Positions 9,031 through 16,605 of a stretch of DNA of 63,450 nucleotides are shown here, piece after piece (positions within the stretch are counted from its first letter, which is position 1; the number at the start of each line of letters is the position of its first letter). Source of the stretch: Leptothrix sp. (in: b-proteobacteria) (GTDB lineage: Bacteria; Pseudomonadota; Gammaproteobacteria; Burkholderiales; Burkholderiaceae_C); the NCBI GenBank assembly GCA_013822265.1, contig PNKD01000009.1:1-63450 (forward strand), given 5' to 3'. Below the pieces are notes generated by a model, which did no database searches, was not told the DNA's origin, and saw nothing but the letters and a program-made list of their open reading frames with translations. A program made the translations under genes and the position numbers.

Positions 9031-10593
9031 TTAGGCCGCGAGCCTTTCGGCCTTCTCGACGCTGCGCAGGAATCCCTCGACCAGGTCTCGCTTGAGGTCG
9101 CAAAGAATTGACTGCCCTGGAGTCCCGGAGCGAACGATCCTGCCCTCCATGAGTTCGAGATCGGCCCCCAGGCAGCCGTAGCACAAGGGCTGCGCCCAGC
9201 AGCGCTGGCAAGCTGGATTCGTGTACTTGTCCTGCAACAAGATCTCTTGATGGACGAGGCTTGCGGCTGCGCCCTGCGTTCGATTGACTTTCCCGTCTTG
9301 GCCTCCGGGAGCGTTCACCACGCTGCCAAGACTGTGTTCGCGCGTCTGCATCAGCATGAAGCAGGCATACACACCACCGTCGGCATTGACGGTAATCTCC
9401 CTGCGGCCTGCCGGGCAGTAGTTCCTGATGGGCACGCCAGAGCTCAGACTCCGCAGCATGCGCACGGCGAGCGAGATCGTCTTGCGCGTGCCGGTGGCGA
9501 GATTGGCCAGCGACGCGTCGATCGCATCCCCAAGCAAGCGCACGCCGGCCGGCAACGGAACGAACTCGGAACTCGACGGTGCCGCCGAAACGATCTGGCA
9601 ATGCAGGGTGCCGCAGCCGAACTCCGAATGGAAGAAGTCCATCAGGTCGACGATGCTCATGCCGCGACGGAGATGCTCATTCGTGTATGTGCATTCGAAC
9701 TCCACCGCCAGGCCCATACGGAGCAGCCTGTGAGCGTTTGCGGCGACGGCATCGTAGGTGCCTCGGCCGGCAGGCGTCCGCCGCTTGGCATCGTGGATCT
9801 CGCGCGGGCCGTCCAGGCTCAAGGTCACGCTGAAATTGTGTCGCTGCAGCAGACCCAGCACCGTTGGGCTGAGCGCGTAGCCATTCGTCGCAGTGCCGAA
9901 AGACGGCCGATACAGGAGCTCGCCGCGTTCATACAGGTCGCCCACATGTGCGCAGGCGCTGTCGATGACCTCTACGTTCAGAGTCGGCTCGCCACCAAAG
10001 AAATTGACGTGCTCGATGCGGGAGTAGCTTCGAGCGGCGCGGTCGAGTGCAACGTGCATGACGTCGCGCGACATCAGCAGACCCTTCTTGCTGTAGTACC
10101 GGCCTGTCTGCGCGTAACAGTAGCTGCAGCGCAGGTTGCATGAATTGCTGACCGCGAGCGTCAGGCGGTCCAGCGTCGGTCTGTCGTCCGCGCCGGCTTG
10201 GGTTGAGGTCAATCCGTCGTTGGACATCAATTCGCCGGCCGCGACAGCAACACCCTCTGCGCCGCCCACTCGGGCAGTCTCGGCGCGGCCGGCGGCGAAC
10301 TCGCTCAGTGCAAGCCACAACCGGCCGCGGCTCTGGCTGGGCAGGATGCGCAATTCCAGCCTGTCGCGCAGGAACACTGCAATTCGATCTCCCGTGTCGA
10401 TGAGCCGTATATGCGGCAGCAGCTCGCGTGCCAGATCGACATCACCCGACGACCCAGCCGCAACTCGGGTGCAATGGGACGCGTCTGATGCCACGGGGCG
10501 CATGGTCAGGGCACGGCGCTCGTCGGACGCTGTTCGGACCGTGACATCGAAGCCCCGTTCGCGATTCAAGCCCTCAGCGTGAACGATGCCCAC
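9031..10593 (-). CDS. radical SAM/SPASM enzyme, probable peptide maturase
   Basis: A 520-residue enzyme. The radical SAM core starts at NSCNLRCSYCY with the cluster-binding C152-x3-C156-x2-C159, then FFGGEPTLN (GGEP at 200-203) for SAM binding. The C-terminus carries a full SPASM cysteine set: C393, C411, C462, C465, C471, C474 and C498, sufficient for two auxiliary [4Fe-4S] clusters. SPASM enzymes of this shape modify ribosomal peptides, forming thioether, C-C or epimerised residues. The first 140 residues precede the core and could hold a peptide-recognition domain (inference). The GTG at 10593 is only 14 nt after the upstream CG-repeat gene; M31 is an alternative start. No Shine-Dalgarno sequence is clear, so coupling to the upstream gene is likely. 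Confidence 0.85.
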   Translation of the reverse strand: MGIVHAEGLNRERGFDVTVRTASDERRALTMRPVASDASHCTRVAAGSSGDVDLARELLPHIRLIDTGDRIAVFLRDRLELRILPSQSRGRLWLALSEFAAGRAETARVGGAEGVAVAAGELMSNDGLTSTQAGADDRPTLDRLTLAVSNSCNLRCSYCYAQTGRYYSKKGLLMSRDVMHVALDRAARSYSRIEHVNFFGGEPTLNVEVIDSACAHVGDLYERGELLYRPSFGTATNGYALSPTVLGLLQRHNFSVTLSLDGPREIHDAKRRTPAGRGTYDAVAANAHRLLRMGLAVEFECTYTNEHLRRGMSIVDLMDFFHSEFGCGTLHCQIVSAAPSSSEFVPLPAGVRLLGDAIDASLANLATGTRKTISLAVRMLRSLSSGVPIRNYCPAGRREITVNADGGVYACFMLMQTREHSLGSVVNAPGGQDGKVNRTQGAAASLVHQEILLQDKYTNPACQRCWAQPLCYGCLGADLELMEGRIVRSGTPGQSILCDLKRDLVEGFLRSVEKAERLAA

Positions 10594-10607
10594 CTATCGG
10601 CATGGGG

Positions 10608-11207
10608 TCAGGATCCTCCGAAGTCCCTGCCCATCTGGAAGTAGCGCTCGTTGACACGGCGGGTCACCGAGGCGGACAAGTGCGCGACGCTCTCGAGAAA
10701 CTCGGTCGCCATCAGTGCATCACGCGTCTTGGTCGGTGTCTTGAGTTCGTTGAAGGGATCGATCGAATACGGCTTCGTTTGGTAGTGACTGACGATCTTC
10801 TCCTGATACGACAGATCGGCCATTGCAGCGCAACCGCAACCGCAGCCACAGCCGCAGTTGTCCGCCATGTTCTCTTTGCTGAAGTACGGCGCGTTGCGGT
10901 CGGCGGCCACCTGTCGCGACAGCCGGTGCAGCAGGGTCGAGGTTTCCAGCGAAGGAAGCTCGGCCATCACCAGCAGCGCGACCTGATCGGCGAACGACAT
11001 GCTGGCACTGGCCTCCTTCAGCTCTTCAAGCTGGCGCTTGCGTGGTTCGACGAGCTGCGTACGGAAGTTCTCGATCTCGATCTTTCGCAGTTCCTTGCGA
11101 CTGTCGGTCGACTGGATGGGCGGCCGGTTCTGGCGCGCGCGTACCCAACCATCGAACAGCCGCACTGCGATGTTTTGCGAACGTTGTTGCTCGGTAAGGT
11201 CAGACAT
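10608..11207 (-). CDS. (Cys-Gly)4-Cys repeat protein, candidate substrate of the adjacent radical SAM enzyme
   Basis: A 199-residue soluble protein with no signal peptide. The centre (residues 117-126) reads NCGCGCGCGC: five Cys alternating with Gly at 118, 120, 122, 124 and 126. These are the only Cys in the protein. The codons mix TGC/TGT and GGC/GGT, arguing that the peptide sequence rather than a DNA repeat is kept. The first 110 residues are charged and helical, with a hydrophobic amphipathic patch (SFADQVALLVMAELPSL), and about 70 residues follow the repeat. It lies just upstream of the radical SAM/SPASM gene. I do not recognise the family. A modified protein or RiPP precursor is the best inference; metal binding is the alternative. 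Confidence 0.75.
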   Translation of the reverse strand: MSDLTEQQRSQNIAVRLFDGWVRARQNRPPIQSTDSRKELRKIEIENFRTQLVEPRKRQLEELKEASASMSFADQVALLVMAELPSLETSTLLHRLSRQVAADRNAPYFSKENMADNCGCGCGCGCAAMADLSYQEKIVSHYQTKPYSIDPFNELKTPTKTRDALMATEFLESVAHLSASVTRRVNERYFQMGRDFGGS

Positions 11208-11212
11208 GGCTT

Positions 11213-11221
11213 ATCTCCTTA
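11213..11221 (-). promoter_or_regulatory. strong Shine-Dalgarno of the CG-repeat gene
   Basis: On the minus strand TAAGGAGAT precedes the ATG at 11207 by about 6 nt, a near-perfect anti-16S match. It fixes this start and suggests high translation, as expected for a substrate made in excess over its enzyme. The maturase gene that follows has no comparable site. Confidence 0.7.
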
Positions 11222-11626
11222 GACGGAGGCGGGAAGAAAACACCAACCCGCTTCCTATTTCAGACCAGCCGGCGAGTCCTCTTGGCCATTGAGCCTGGTC
11301 AATACAGCGTGGCAGTGCGCGCTGCGCAGCAGCGGGCGTTCGACGCGCCGCCGATGCCGGTGTTGGGAGCGTGTGCTCGGGGCGATGGCGTTCGTCGTGG
11401 AGCCGGGCGCCGTCGGGCGCCCGATGGGGCTGCCGGTCGATGGCTGGCGCGGCGGGCTTCCGGTGGGGTGAGCCCAAACGCTCTCAGTCCGTGCGCCGTG
11501 CCTTCATCGCCCTGAGTGCTGAGCGGCGGCTGTCGCCTGAGGGTCGTGCACCGCCGGCCGGCCCGTTGTCACGACGGGCAGCGATGCGGATCAAGGCGGT
11601 CGGCCGCGCCTCACGCGGCGGCGTGG

Positions 11627-11715
11627 GCTGCATCCGGCGAGATCGTCCAGCAGGTGGCGCTGAACACCTGGATGAACTGCGTCAACTCGGTGGCCCAGAC
11701 CGAGATCGATCGGTG
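11627..11715 (+). pseudogene. possible carboxymuconolactone-decarboxylase-family remnant
   Basis: One frame reads SGEIVQQVALNTWMNCVNSV then AQTEID. This resembles the C-terminal helix of AhpD/CMD-family alkylhydroperoxidase-like proteins (HVALNxxTNYVNxVAxTEIDFP). The frame is open on both sides but no CysXXCys active site or other conserved block is seen. If the match is right it is a short relic. The surrounding 556-bp stretch (11208-11763) otherwise shows no gene that I can support; other open frames there look like random GC-rich translation. Confidence 0.35.
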
Positions 11716-11763
11716 CAGCCAACCGCACCGCGCCGAGATCACGTCGGCGCTCGGCGTGGACCT

Positions 11764-11958
11764 TCAGTTCGCTTCCCCGGGTGCAGCCTGCGCCGCCGGC
11801 GGCGGCAGCTTGCGCCCGCGCCGCGCCAGCGCCTCGCGCAGCAGGAACTCGACCTGCGCGTTGACGCTGCGAAGTTCCTGCGCCGCCAGGCGTTCGATCT
11901 CGGCCCACACGGCCGGGTCGATGCGCAGTGGAAAGTGCTTTTTGCCGGGGCTGGCCAT
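11764..11958 (-). CDS. small ribbon-helix-helix (Arc-like) DNA-binding protein
   Basis: A 64-residue basic protein. KKHFPLRIDPAVWAEIERLA forms the beta strand and first helix, and ELRSVNAQVEFLLREALARR the second helix; this is the Arc/MetJ ribbon-helix-helix pattern (start MASPGKKHF). The PLRI strand would enter the DNA major groove of a dimer. A Pro/Ala-rich tail follows. It is the last gene of a three-gene unit behind the SPFH and membrane protein genes, 17 nt after the latter. The palindrome in the operon promoter makes autoregulation plausible (inference). An antitoxin role is possible, but no toxin gene is adjacent. Confidence 0.75.
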   Translation of the reverse strand: MASPGKKHFPLRIDPAVWAEIERLAAQELRSVNAQVEFLLREALARRGRKLPPPAAQAAPGEAN

Positions 11959-11975
11959 GGAAGACGGCGGCGGCT

Positions 11976-12455
11976 TCAGCCGGCCGGTGGTCGCGCCGTG
12001 GCGGGTGTCGGCAATCGTGGGGCGATGTAGCCCATCAGCCGCTCGGGTTCGTCGCTGCCCAGGCGCAGCGTGCGGCCGTCGCGCAGGTGCAGGCGCACGG
12101 CCTGCTGGCCGTGCGCGTTGTAGAGCATGCCGGTCCTGGTGCGGCGTATGCCCCAGCCTTCCAGCGCACTGCTGGTCGTGAGCTCCGCGCCCGTGATCTG
12201 GTCCAGCGCCACCTGCCAGCGCGGCCAGCCCAACACGCCGAAGCGCCATTCGACGCAGCCTTCGCCGACTTCGACCGTGAAGTGCCCCAGCGCCATCAGC
12301 AGCAGGATGTTGACGCCCAGCAGCAAGGCCACGCCGGGCCAGCCTGCAACGCCCTTCTCGGCCAGCAGCGAGACCCCCACGCCCACCGTCACGGGCAGCA
12401 CGATGGCCCACAGCAGCTTCACCGCCTGGGTGTGCGCGTAGATGGCGTGGCGCAT
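11976..12455 (-). CDS. two-segment membrane protein with cytoplasmic PH-like tail
   Basis: A 159-residue protein. After a short start (MRHAIYAHTQAVKLLW) two hydrophobic segments cover about residues 12-55 (VTVGVGVSLLA; VALLLGVNILLLMAL). They are followed by a beta-rich region with VEWRFGVLGWPRWQVALDQI, RTRTGMLYN and VRLHLRDGRTLRLGSDEP, typical of bPH/DUF-type membrane-anchored domains. The ATG at 12455 is preferred to the frame-extending start at 12530 because that would run into the SPFH gene, which ends at 12476. It sits between the SPFH and Arc-like genes, so all three are probably transcribed together. No enzyme function is apparent. Confidence 0.75.
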   Translation of the reverse strand: MRHAIYAHTQAVKLLWAIVLPVTVGVGVSLLAEKGVAGWPGVALLLGVNILLLMALGHFTVEVGEGCVEWRFGVLGWPRWQVALDQITGAELTTSSALEGWGIRRTRTGMLYNAHGQQAVRLHLRDGRTLRLGSDEPERLMGYIAPRLPTPATARPPAG

Positions 12456-12475
12456 CGTCGCTGCCTTTCGGCCCG

Positions 12476-13369
12476 TCACGCGTAGAGCGTGCCGGTGTTG
12501 ACCACCGGCTGCGTCTCGCGGTCGCTGCACAGCACCACCAGCAGGTTGCTCACCATGCTGGCCTTGCGCTCGTCGTCGAGCTGCACCACGTTGCGTTCAC
12601 TCAGGCCCAGCAGCGCGGCCTCGACCATGCCCACCGCGCCCTGCACGATCTTGTGGCGCGCGCTGACGATGGCCTCGGCCTGCTGGCGGCGCAGCATCAC
12701 CTGCGCGATCTCGGGCGCATAGGCCAGATGGCTGAGCTTGGCGTCCTGCACTTCCACGCCGGCGGCGTCGAAGCGTGCCTGCAGCTCGTCGCGCAGCGCC
12801 GCCGAGACGGCCTCCATGCCGCCGCGCAGCGTGTGCGAGCCGGCGGGCAGGTCTTCGCCGTCGTCGTAGGCGTACATCGACGCCAGATGGCGGATGGCAG
12901 CCTCGGCCTGTACCTTGACGTAGGTCTCGAAGTCGTCGACGTCGTAGGCCGCCTGCGCGGTGTCGCGCACGCGCCAGACGACCACGGCGCCGATCTCCAC
13001 CGGGTTGCCGCGCAGGTCGTTGACCTTCAGCGGCGCGACATTGAGGTTGCGCGAGCGCAGCGACAACCGGCGCTTGCGCACCAGCGGGTTGGCCCAGCGC
13101 AGGCCCTCGCCGCGGTCGGTGCCGGTGTAGGCGCCGAACAGCGTGAGGTTGGCCGCCTCGTTGGGCTGCAGCATGTACAGGCCGACCAGCAGCACGATGC
13201 CGGTGATGGACAGGAAGGGCGCGGCGATCAGCAAGCGCAGCGCGCCCTGCGCGGCGGCGATGGCCAGCAGCGGTGTCGCGACGAGCAGCGCGATGCCCAG
13301 CGCCGCCATCGGATAGCCGCTGCGCGTGAAGGCTGCGCGCTCCTGGCTGCGAGCGTTGTCGTTGGCCAT
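12476..13369 (-). CDS. SPFH/Band 7 membrane protein
   Basis: A 297-residue protein. Two hydrophobic stretches (about residues 18-45 and 50-68) anchor it. The SPFH domain follows, with [40 protein letters not shown] and a coiled region [20 protein letters not shown] before a C-terminal tail. Such stomatin-like proteins oligomerise into membrane microdomains and often scaffold proteases; here no NfeD or protease gene is adjacent. Instead it leads an operon with a small membrane protein and an Arc-like regulator. The ATG at 13369 is preceded by CGGAG at suitable spacing. Confidence 0.88.
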   Translation of the reverse strand: MANDNARSQERAAFTRSGYPMAALGIALLVATPLLAIAAAQGALRLLIAAPFLSITGIVLLVGLYMLQPNEAANLTLFGAYTGTDRGEGLRWANPLVRKRRLSLRSRNLNVAPLKVNDLRGNPVEIGAVVVWRVRDTAQAAYDVDDFETYVKVQAEAAIRHLASMYAYDDGEDLPAGSHTLRGGMEAVSAALRDELQARFDAAGVEVQDAKLSHLAYAPEIAQVMLRRQQAEAIVSARHKIVQGAVGMVEAALLGLSERNVVQLDDERKASMVSNLLVVLCSDRETQPVVNTGTLYA

Positions 13370-13394
13370 GTTCAGGCTCCGAGAGTGAAATTAG

Positions 13395-13432
13395 AGTGAT
13401 ATCACTGTAGACGGCGCGCACGGCGCTGTCAA
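13395..13432 (-). promoter_or_regulatory. sigma70 promoter with overlapping 12-bp palindromic operator
   Basis: On the minus strand a consensus -35 TTGACA (13427-13432) is followed by exactly 17 bp and TACAGT (-10, 13404-13409). The perfect palindrome AGTGATATCACT (13395-13406) overlaps the -10 and the start site, in the position of a repressor site. The promoter drives the SPFH operon. The likeliest ligand is the operon's own ribbon-helix-helix protein (inference). It is among the best promoter matches in the window. Confidence 0.7.
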
Positions 13433-13478
13433 CGGCTGCGCTCGCTGGCGGGCTACGGGGTGCCCTTAGCATCGCCCG

Positions 13479-14663
13479 ATGACCTCTGTCCAACGCATTC
13501 CCGGCCGCCGCTTGCTGCACTCGCCAGGCCCGACGCCGCTGCCCGACGCCGTGCTGCATGCCATGAGCCGCCAGCCCATGGACCTGGCCGACCCGCGTGT
13601 GGACGCCAACCTCGCCGCCGTCGAGGCCGGCCTGAAGCGCCTGCTGCACACGCAGGGCGATGTCTTCCTCTTCGCCGCCAACGGCCATGGCGCCTGGGAG
13701 GCGGCGGTCGAGAACCTGCTCGATCTCGGGCAGGCGGTGCTGGTGGCCGGCACCGGCCACTTCAGCGAGAGCTGGGCGTTGCAGACCGAGGCGCTGGGCC
13801 GCCGCGTCGTGCGCACGCCCTGGCGCGAGGGCTGGCCCATCGACGCCGCGGCCATCGAGCAGGCGCTGCGCGACGACAGCGCGCACGCCATCGAGGCGGT
13901 GTTCGCGGTGCATACCGATACCGCCAGCGGCGTCACCAGCGACCTCGCCGCCGTGCGCCGCGCCATCGATGCCGCGCGCCACCCGGCGCTGCTGGTGGCC
14001 GATGTGGTGGCCTCGCTGGCCGCGGCGCCGTTCGAGATGGATGCGCTGGGCGTGGACGTGGCGCTGGGCGCGTCGCAGAAGGGCCTGATGTGCCCGCCGG
14101 GCGTGGCTTTCGTGGCCGTCAATGCGCGTGCGCTGGCGCGCGCCGAGGCCAACCCGGCGCCGCGTTTTTACTGGCACTGGCTTTCGCGCAAGAGCGAGCT
14201 GAGCTACCGCAAGTACTGCGGCACGCCGCCGCAGAACCTGCTCTTCGGCATGGAGGCGGCGCTGGCGCTGATCTTCGACGAGGGGCTGCCGGCGGTGTTC
14301 GAGCGCCACGTGCTGCTGGCGCGTGCGGTGCATGCGGCCGTCGAAGGCTGGGCCGAGGCCGGCGCGCTGGGTTTCTTCGCGCAGGACGTGGCCGCGCGTT
14401 CGGTGAGCGTGACCACCATCACCGTGCCGCCGGGCACCGACGTCGATGCGCTGCGCGCGGTGGCACGCGAGCGTTTCCAGGTGGCGATGGCCGGCGGCCT
14501 GGGGCCGTTGGCGGGGCGCGCCTTCCGCATCGGCCATCTGGGCGACTGCAACCCGGCGATGATCCTGGGCGCCCTGGGCGGGGTCGAGGCGGCGCTGCGC
14601 CGGCAGGGCCTGCCCGTGGGCAGCGGCGTGGCCCGGGCCGTGGACTGGCTGGCAGCGGCCTGA
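13479..14663 (+). CDS. class V aminotransferase (serine/alanine-glyoxylate type)
   Basis: A 394-residue PLP enzyme. The N-terminal LLHSPGPTPLPDAVLHAM is the substrate-loop signature of alanine- and serine-glyoxylate aminotransferases. AANGHGAWEAAVEN (about 67-80) contacts PLP phosphate, VADVVASLAAAPFEMD holds the Asp over the pyridine ring, and GASQKGLMCPPG gives the Schiff-base Lys at 201. The C-terminal FRIGHLGDCN supplies the substrate carboxylate-binding Arg. It should transfer an amino group to glyoxylate, in glycine/serine metabolism. The gene is divergent from the SPFH operon; a TAGCAT -10-like box lies 6 nt before the ATG with no Shine-Dalgarno sequence. Confidence 0.88.
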   Translation: MTSVQRIPGRRLLHSPGPTPLPDAVLHAMSRQPMDLADPRVDANLAAVEAGLKRLLHTQGDVFLFAANGHGAWEAAVENLLDLGQAVLVAGTGHFSESWALQTEALGRRVVRTPWREGWPIDAAAIEQALRDDSAHAIEAVFAVHTDTASGVTSDLAAVRRAIDAARHPALLVADVVASLAAAPFEMDALGVDVALGASQKGLMCPPGVAFVAVNARALARAEANPAPRFYWHWLSRKSELSYRKYCGTPPQNLLFGMEAALALIFDEGLPAVFERHVLLARAVHAAVEGWAEAGALGFFAQDVAARSVSVTTITVPPGTDVDALRAVARERFQVAMAGGLGPLAGRAFRIGHLGDCNPAMILGALGGVEAALRRQGLPVGSGVARAVDWLAAA

Positions 14664-14716
14664 GCGATGGCAGTTGCCGCGGCGGCGCGTGTGCCGCCCC
14701 GCCCTCGGGCCCAGGC

Positions 14717-16573
14717 ATGACGCCGCAAGTGCAGGGCGGGCCTGACAGGCCCGCAGCGCGACCACGCCGCCGCATCCGCTGGCGGCGGGCGCGCCAGCGT
14801 GTGCGCCTGCCGCAGGCGCTGGGTCTGTCGTTGCTGATGCACGCGCTGCTGCTGGTGGTGCCGCTGGGGCAGGGCCTGATGTCCGCGCCCGGCGCGCCCG
14901 ACGCCGCCGCAGCGCTGGTGGTGCCCGACCTGACGGTGGTGCTGGCGGCGGCGCCCCCAGCGCCGCCACTGCCCGAACCGGCTGCACCAAGCGAGGTGCC
15001 TGCGCCCACCCCGGCCGAGAGCGTCGAACCGCCACCGGCCACGCCATTGCCGCCGCCTGCGGACTGGCAGGGCAGCACCGTGGCCTTCGTCGGTGATGTC
15101 GAGGCAACCCTGCCGCCCGTCGAGCCGGCAATGCCACCCACACCGCCGGTCATCGCGCCGACCCTGCCCGAACTGCCGACGCTGCCGGAAGTGCCGGAAG
15201 TGCGGAACGTCGAAGCGGCGACTGACGCGGTGACCGGCGTGCTGGCCTCGCGCCTGCCGGCGGCGCCGGCGCCACAGCCGTCGTTGATGGCCGTGAACCG
15301 GGCGAGGGCGGACGACTTCCGCGTGCCCGATGTGCCGCTCGTGCCGCTGGCCGCGCTGCCGCCCGATCGGCGCGCCAGCGACGCTGCACAACGGCAGGCG
15401 ACGGTCGATGCAGCCCAGGCCGAGAAGGAGGCCGCCCGCGTCGAAGCGGCGCGGCTGCAGGCGGCGCAGCTGGCCCGGCAGCGCGATGAGGCGGCGCGCG
15501 AACGGGCCGTGCGCGAACAGGCAGTGCGCGAACAGGCGGCACGTGAGGAAGCCGCACGTGCCGAGGCCGCGCAATTGGAGGCCGACCGCGCGCAGGCGGC
15601 GCGACGCGAGGCGCAGCGGCAAGCGCTGCACCAAGAGGCGCAGCGGCTGGAAAAGCAGCGGCAGCAGGCGGCCCGCGCCCAGGCTGCGCGCGTCGAGAGC
15701 GAACGTCTGGCGTGGCAGCGCGAAGAGGTCGCCCGTGCCGAAGCGGCGCGACTGCAAGCCGAGCGTGTGCTGGCGGCGCAGCTGGAGGCCCAGCGGCTGG
15801 AGGCGCAGCGCCAGCAGGCGGCCCGCGCCGAGGCCGCGCGTGCCGAAGCTGCTCGTCTGGAAGCGGTGCGCGCCGAAGCCGCACGGCTGGAGGCTGCCCG
15901 CGTTGAAGTCGTGCGCGTGGAGGCCGTCCGCGCGGAGGCCGCGCGCCTCGAAGCTGCACGCCTCGAAGCTGCCCGCGCCGAAGCCGCTCGTCAGGATGAA
16001 CTGAGTCGCGAGGCCCAGCGCCAGGCGGCCGTGCGAGACGATGCCGAGCGTGCGGCGCGCCACCGCCGCGCGATCGAGGCCGAGCACCGCCGCCTGGACG
16101 ACCTGGCCGCGGCGCAGCGCCTGGCCGAAGCCGCGCGCCAGCAGCCGGGCAGCGACAGCCCGCGCGCCGGCCTGCCGCTGCGCCTGCCGCCGCCATCGCT
16201 GGAAGCCCCGAGCCGCCGGCTGCTGCTGGTCGATCGTTTCGCGCGCAACCTCGACGCCGTCGTCTACGCCGAGGGCTGGCGCCAGAAGGTCGAGGCCGGC
16301 GCCCGGCCCGATGGGCTGCAGGACCTGCGTCCCGGTTCGTACACCGCCCCGATGGTCACCGTGGCACTGCGGCGCGACGGCACCGTCGAATCGGTGATCG
16401 TCAACCGTTCCAGCGGCCTGGGCCAGGTCGACGAGGCGGTGCACCGCATCGTGTGGTCGATCGGGCCCTACAGCCGGTTTCCCGCCGCCGTGGCGCAGGA
16501 CTACGACGTCATCGAGATCCGCCGCGTCTGGGCGCTGGACGGCGCCGTGCGCCTGTTGCCCGGCGTGCGCTGA
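14717..16573 (+). CDS. TonB-family protein with a very long Ala/Glu/Arg coiled coil
   Basis: A 618-residue protein. A basic cytoplasmic N-terminus (RPRRRIRWRRARQRVRLPQ) precedes one membrane segment (ALGLSLLMHALLLVVPLGQG), as in TonB. A Pro-rich stretch follows (about 75-165), then about 250 residues of RxEAARxEAAR-type heptads (about 223-477). The end is a compact domain (about 495-618) with TVALRRDGTVESVIVNRSSG, the TonB/TolA C-terminal fold. TonB is normally about 240 residues and TolA about 420; the layout here is closer to TolA, but no tolQ/R/B or exbB/D is near. It presumably spans the periplasm. The repeats are discussed in the findings. Confidence 0.75.
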   Translation: MTPQVQGGPDRPAARPRRRIRWRRARQRVRLPQALGLSLLMHALLLVVPLGQGLMSAPGAPDAAAALVVPDLTVVLAAAPPAPPLPEPAAPSEVPAPTPAESVEPPPATPLPPPADWQGSTVAFVGDVEATLPPVEPAMPPTPPVIAPTLPELPTLPEVPEVRNVEAATDAVTGVLASRLPAAPAPQPSLMAVNRARADDFRVPDVPLVPLAALPPDRRASDAAQRQATVDAAQAEKEAARVEAARLQAAQLARQRDEAARERAVREQAVREQAAREEAARAEAAQLEADRAQAARREAQRQALHQEAQRLEKQRQQAARAQAARVESERLAWQREEVARAEAARLQAERVLAAQLEAQRLEAQRQQAARAEAARAEAARLEAVRAEAARLEAARVEVVRVEAVRAEAARLEAARLEAARAEAARQDELSREAQRQAAVRDDAERAARHRRAIEAEHRRLDDLAAAQRLAEAARQQPGSDSPRAGLPLRLPPPSLEAPSRRLLLVDRFARNLDAVVYAEGWRQKVEAGARPDGLQDLRPGSYTAPMVTVALRRDGTVESVIVNRSSGLGQVDEAVHRIVWSIGPYSRFPAAVAQDYDVIEIRRVWALDGAVRLLPGVR

Positions 16574-16605
16574 GCCGGCAATTCAGGCGCCGCCGCGCCG
16601 CGCGA

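Noticed and set aside
10608-11207. Metallothionein assignment for the CG-repeat protein
   Set aside because: Metallothioneins are short and Cys-rich throughout with CxC/CxxC spread; here all five Cys are in one 9-residue run of a 199-residue protein next to a radical SAM enzyme. Metal binding is not excluded.
11211-11477. 88-codon minus-strand frame upstream of the CG-repeat gene
   Set aside because: It is Arg/Pro/Ala-rich without any family pattern, and its end coincides with the strong Shine-Dalgarno region of the next gene.
14204-16444. Long minus-strand frame (746 codons) opposite the TonB-like gene
   Set aside because: It is antisense to a clear coding region with a membrane anchor and TonB-C domain; its His/Gln/Arg-rich composition is typical of shadow frames in GC-rich DNA.
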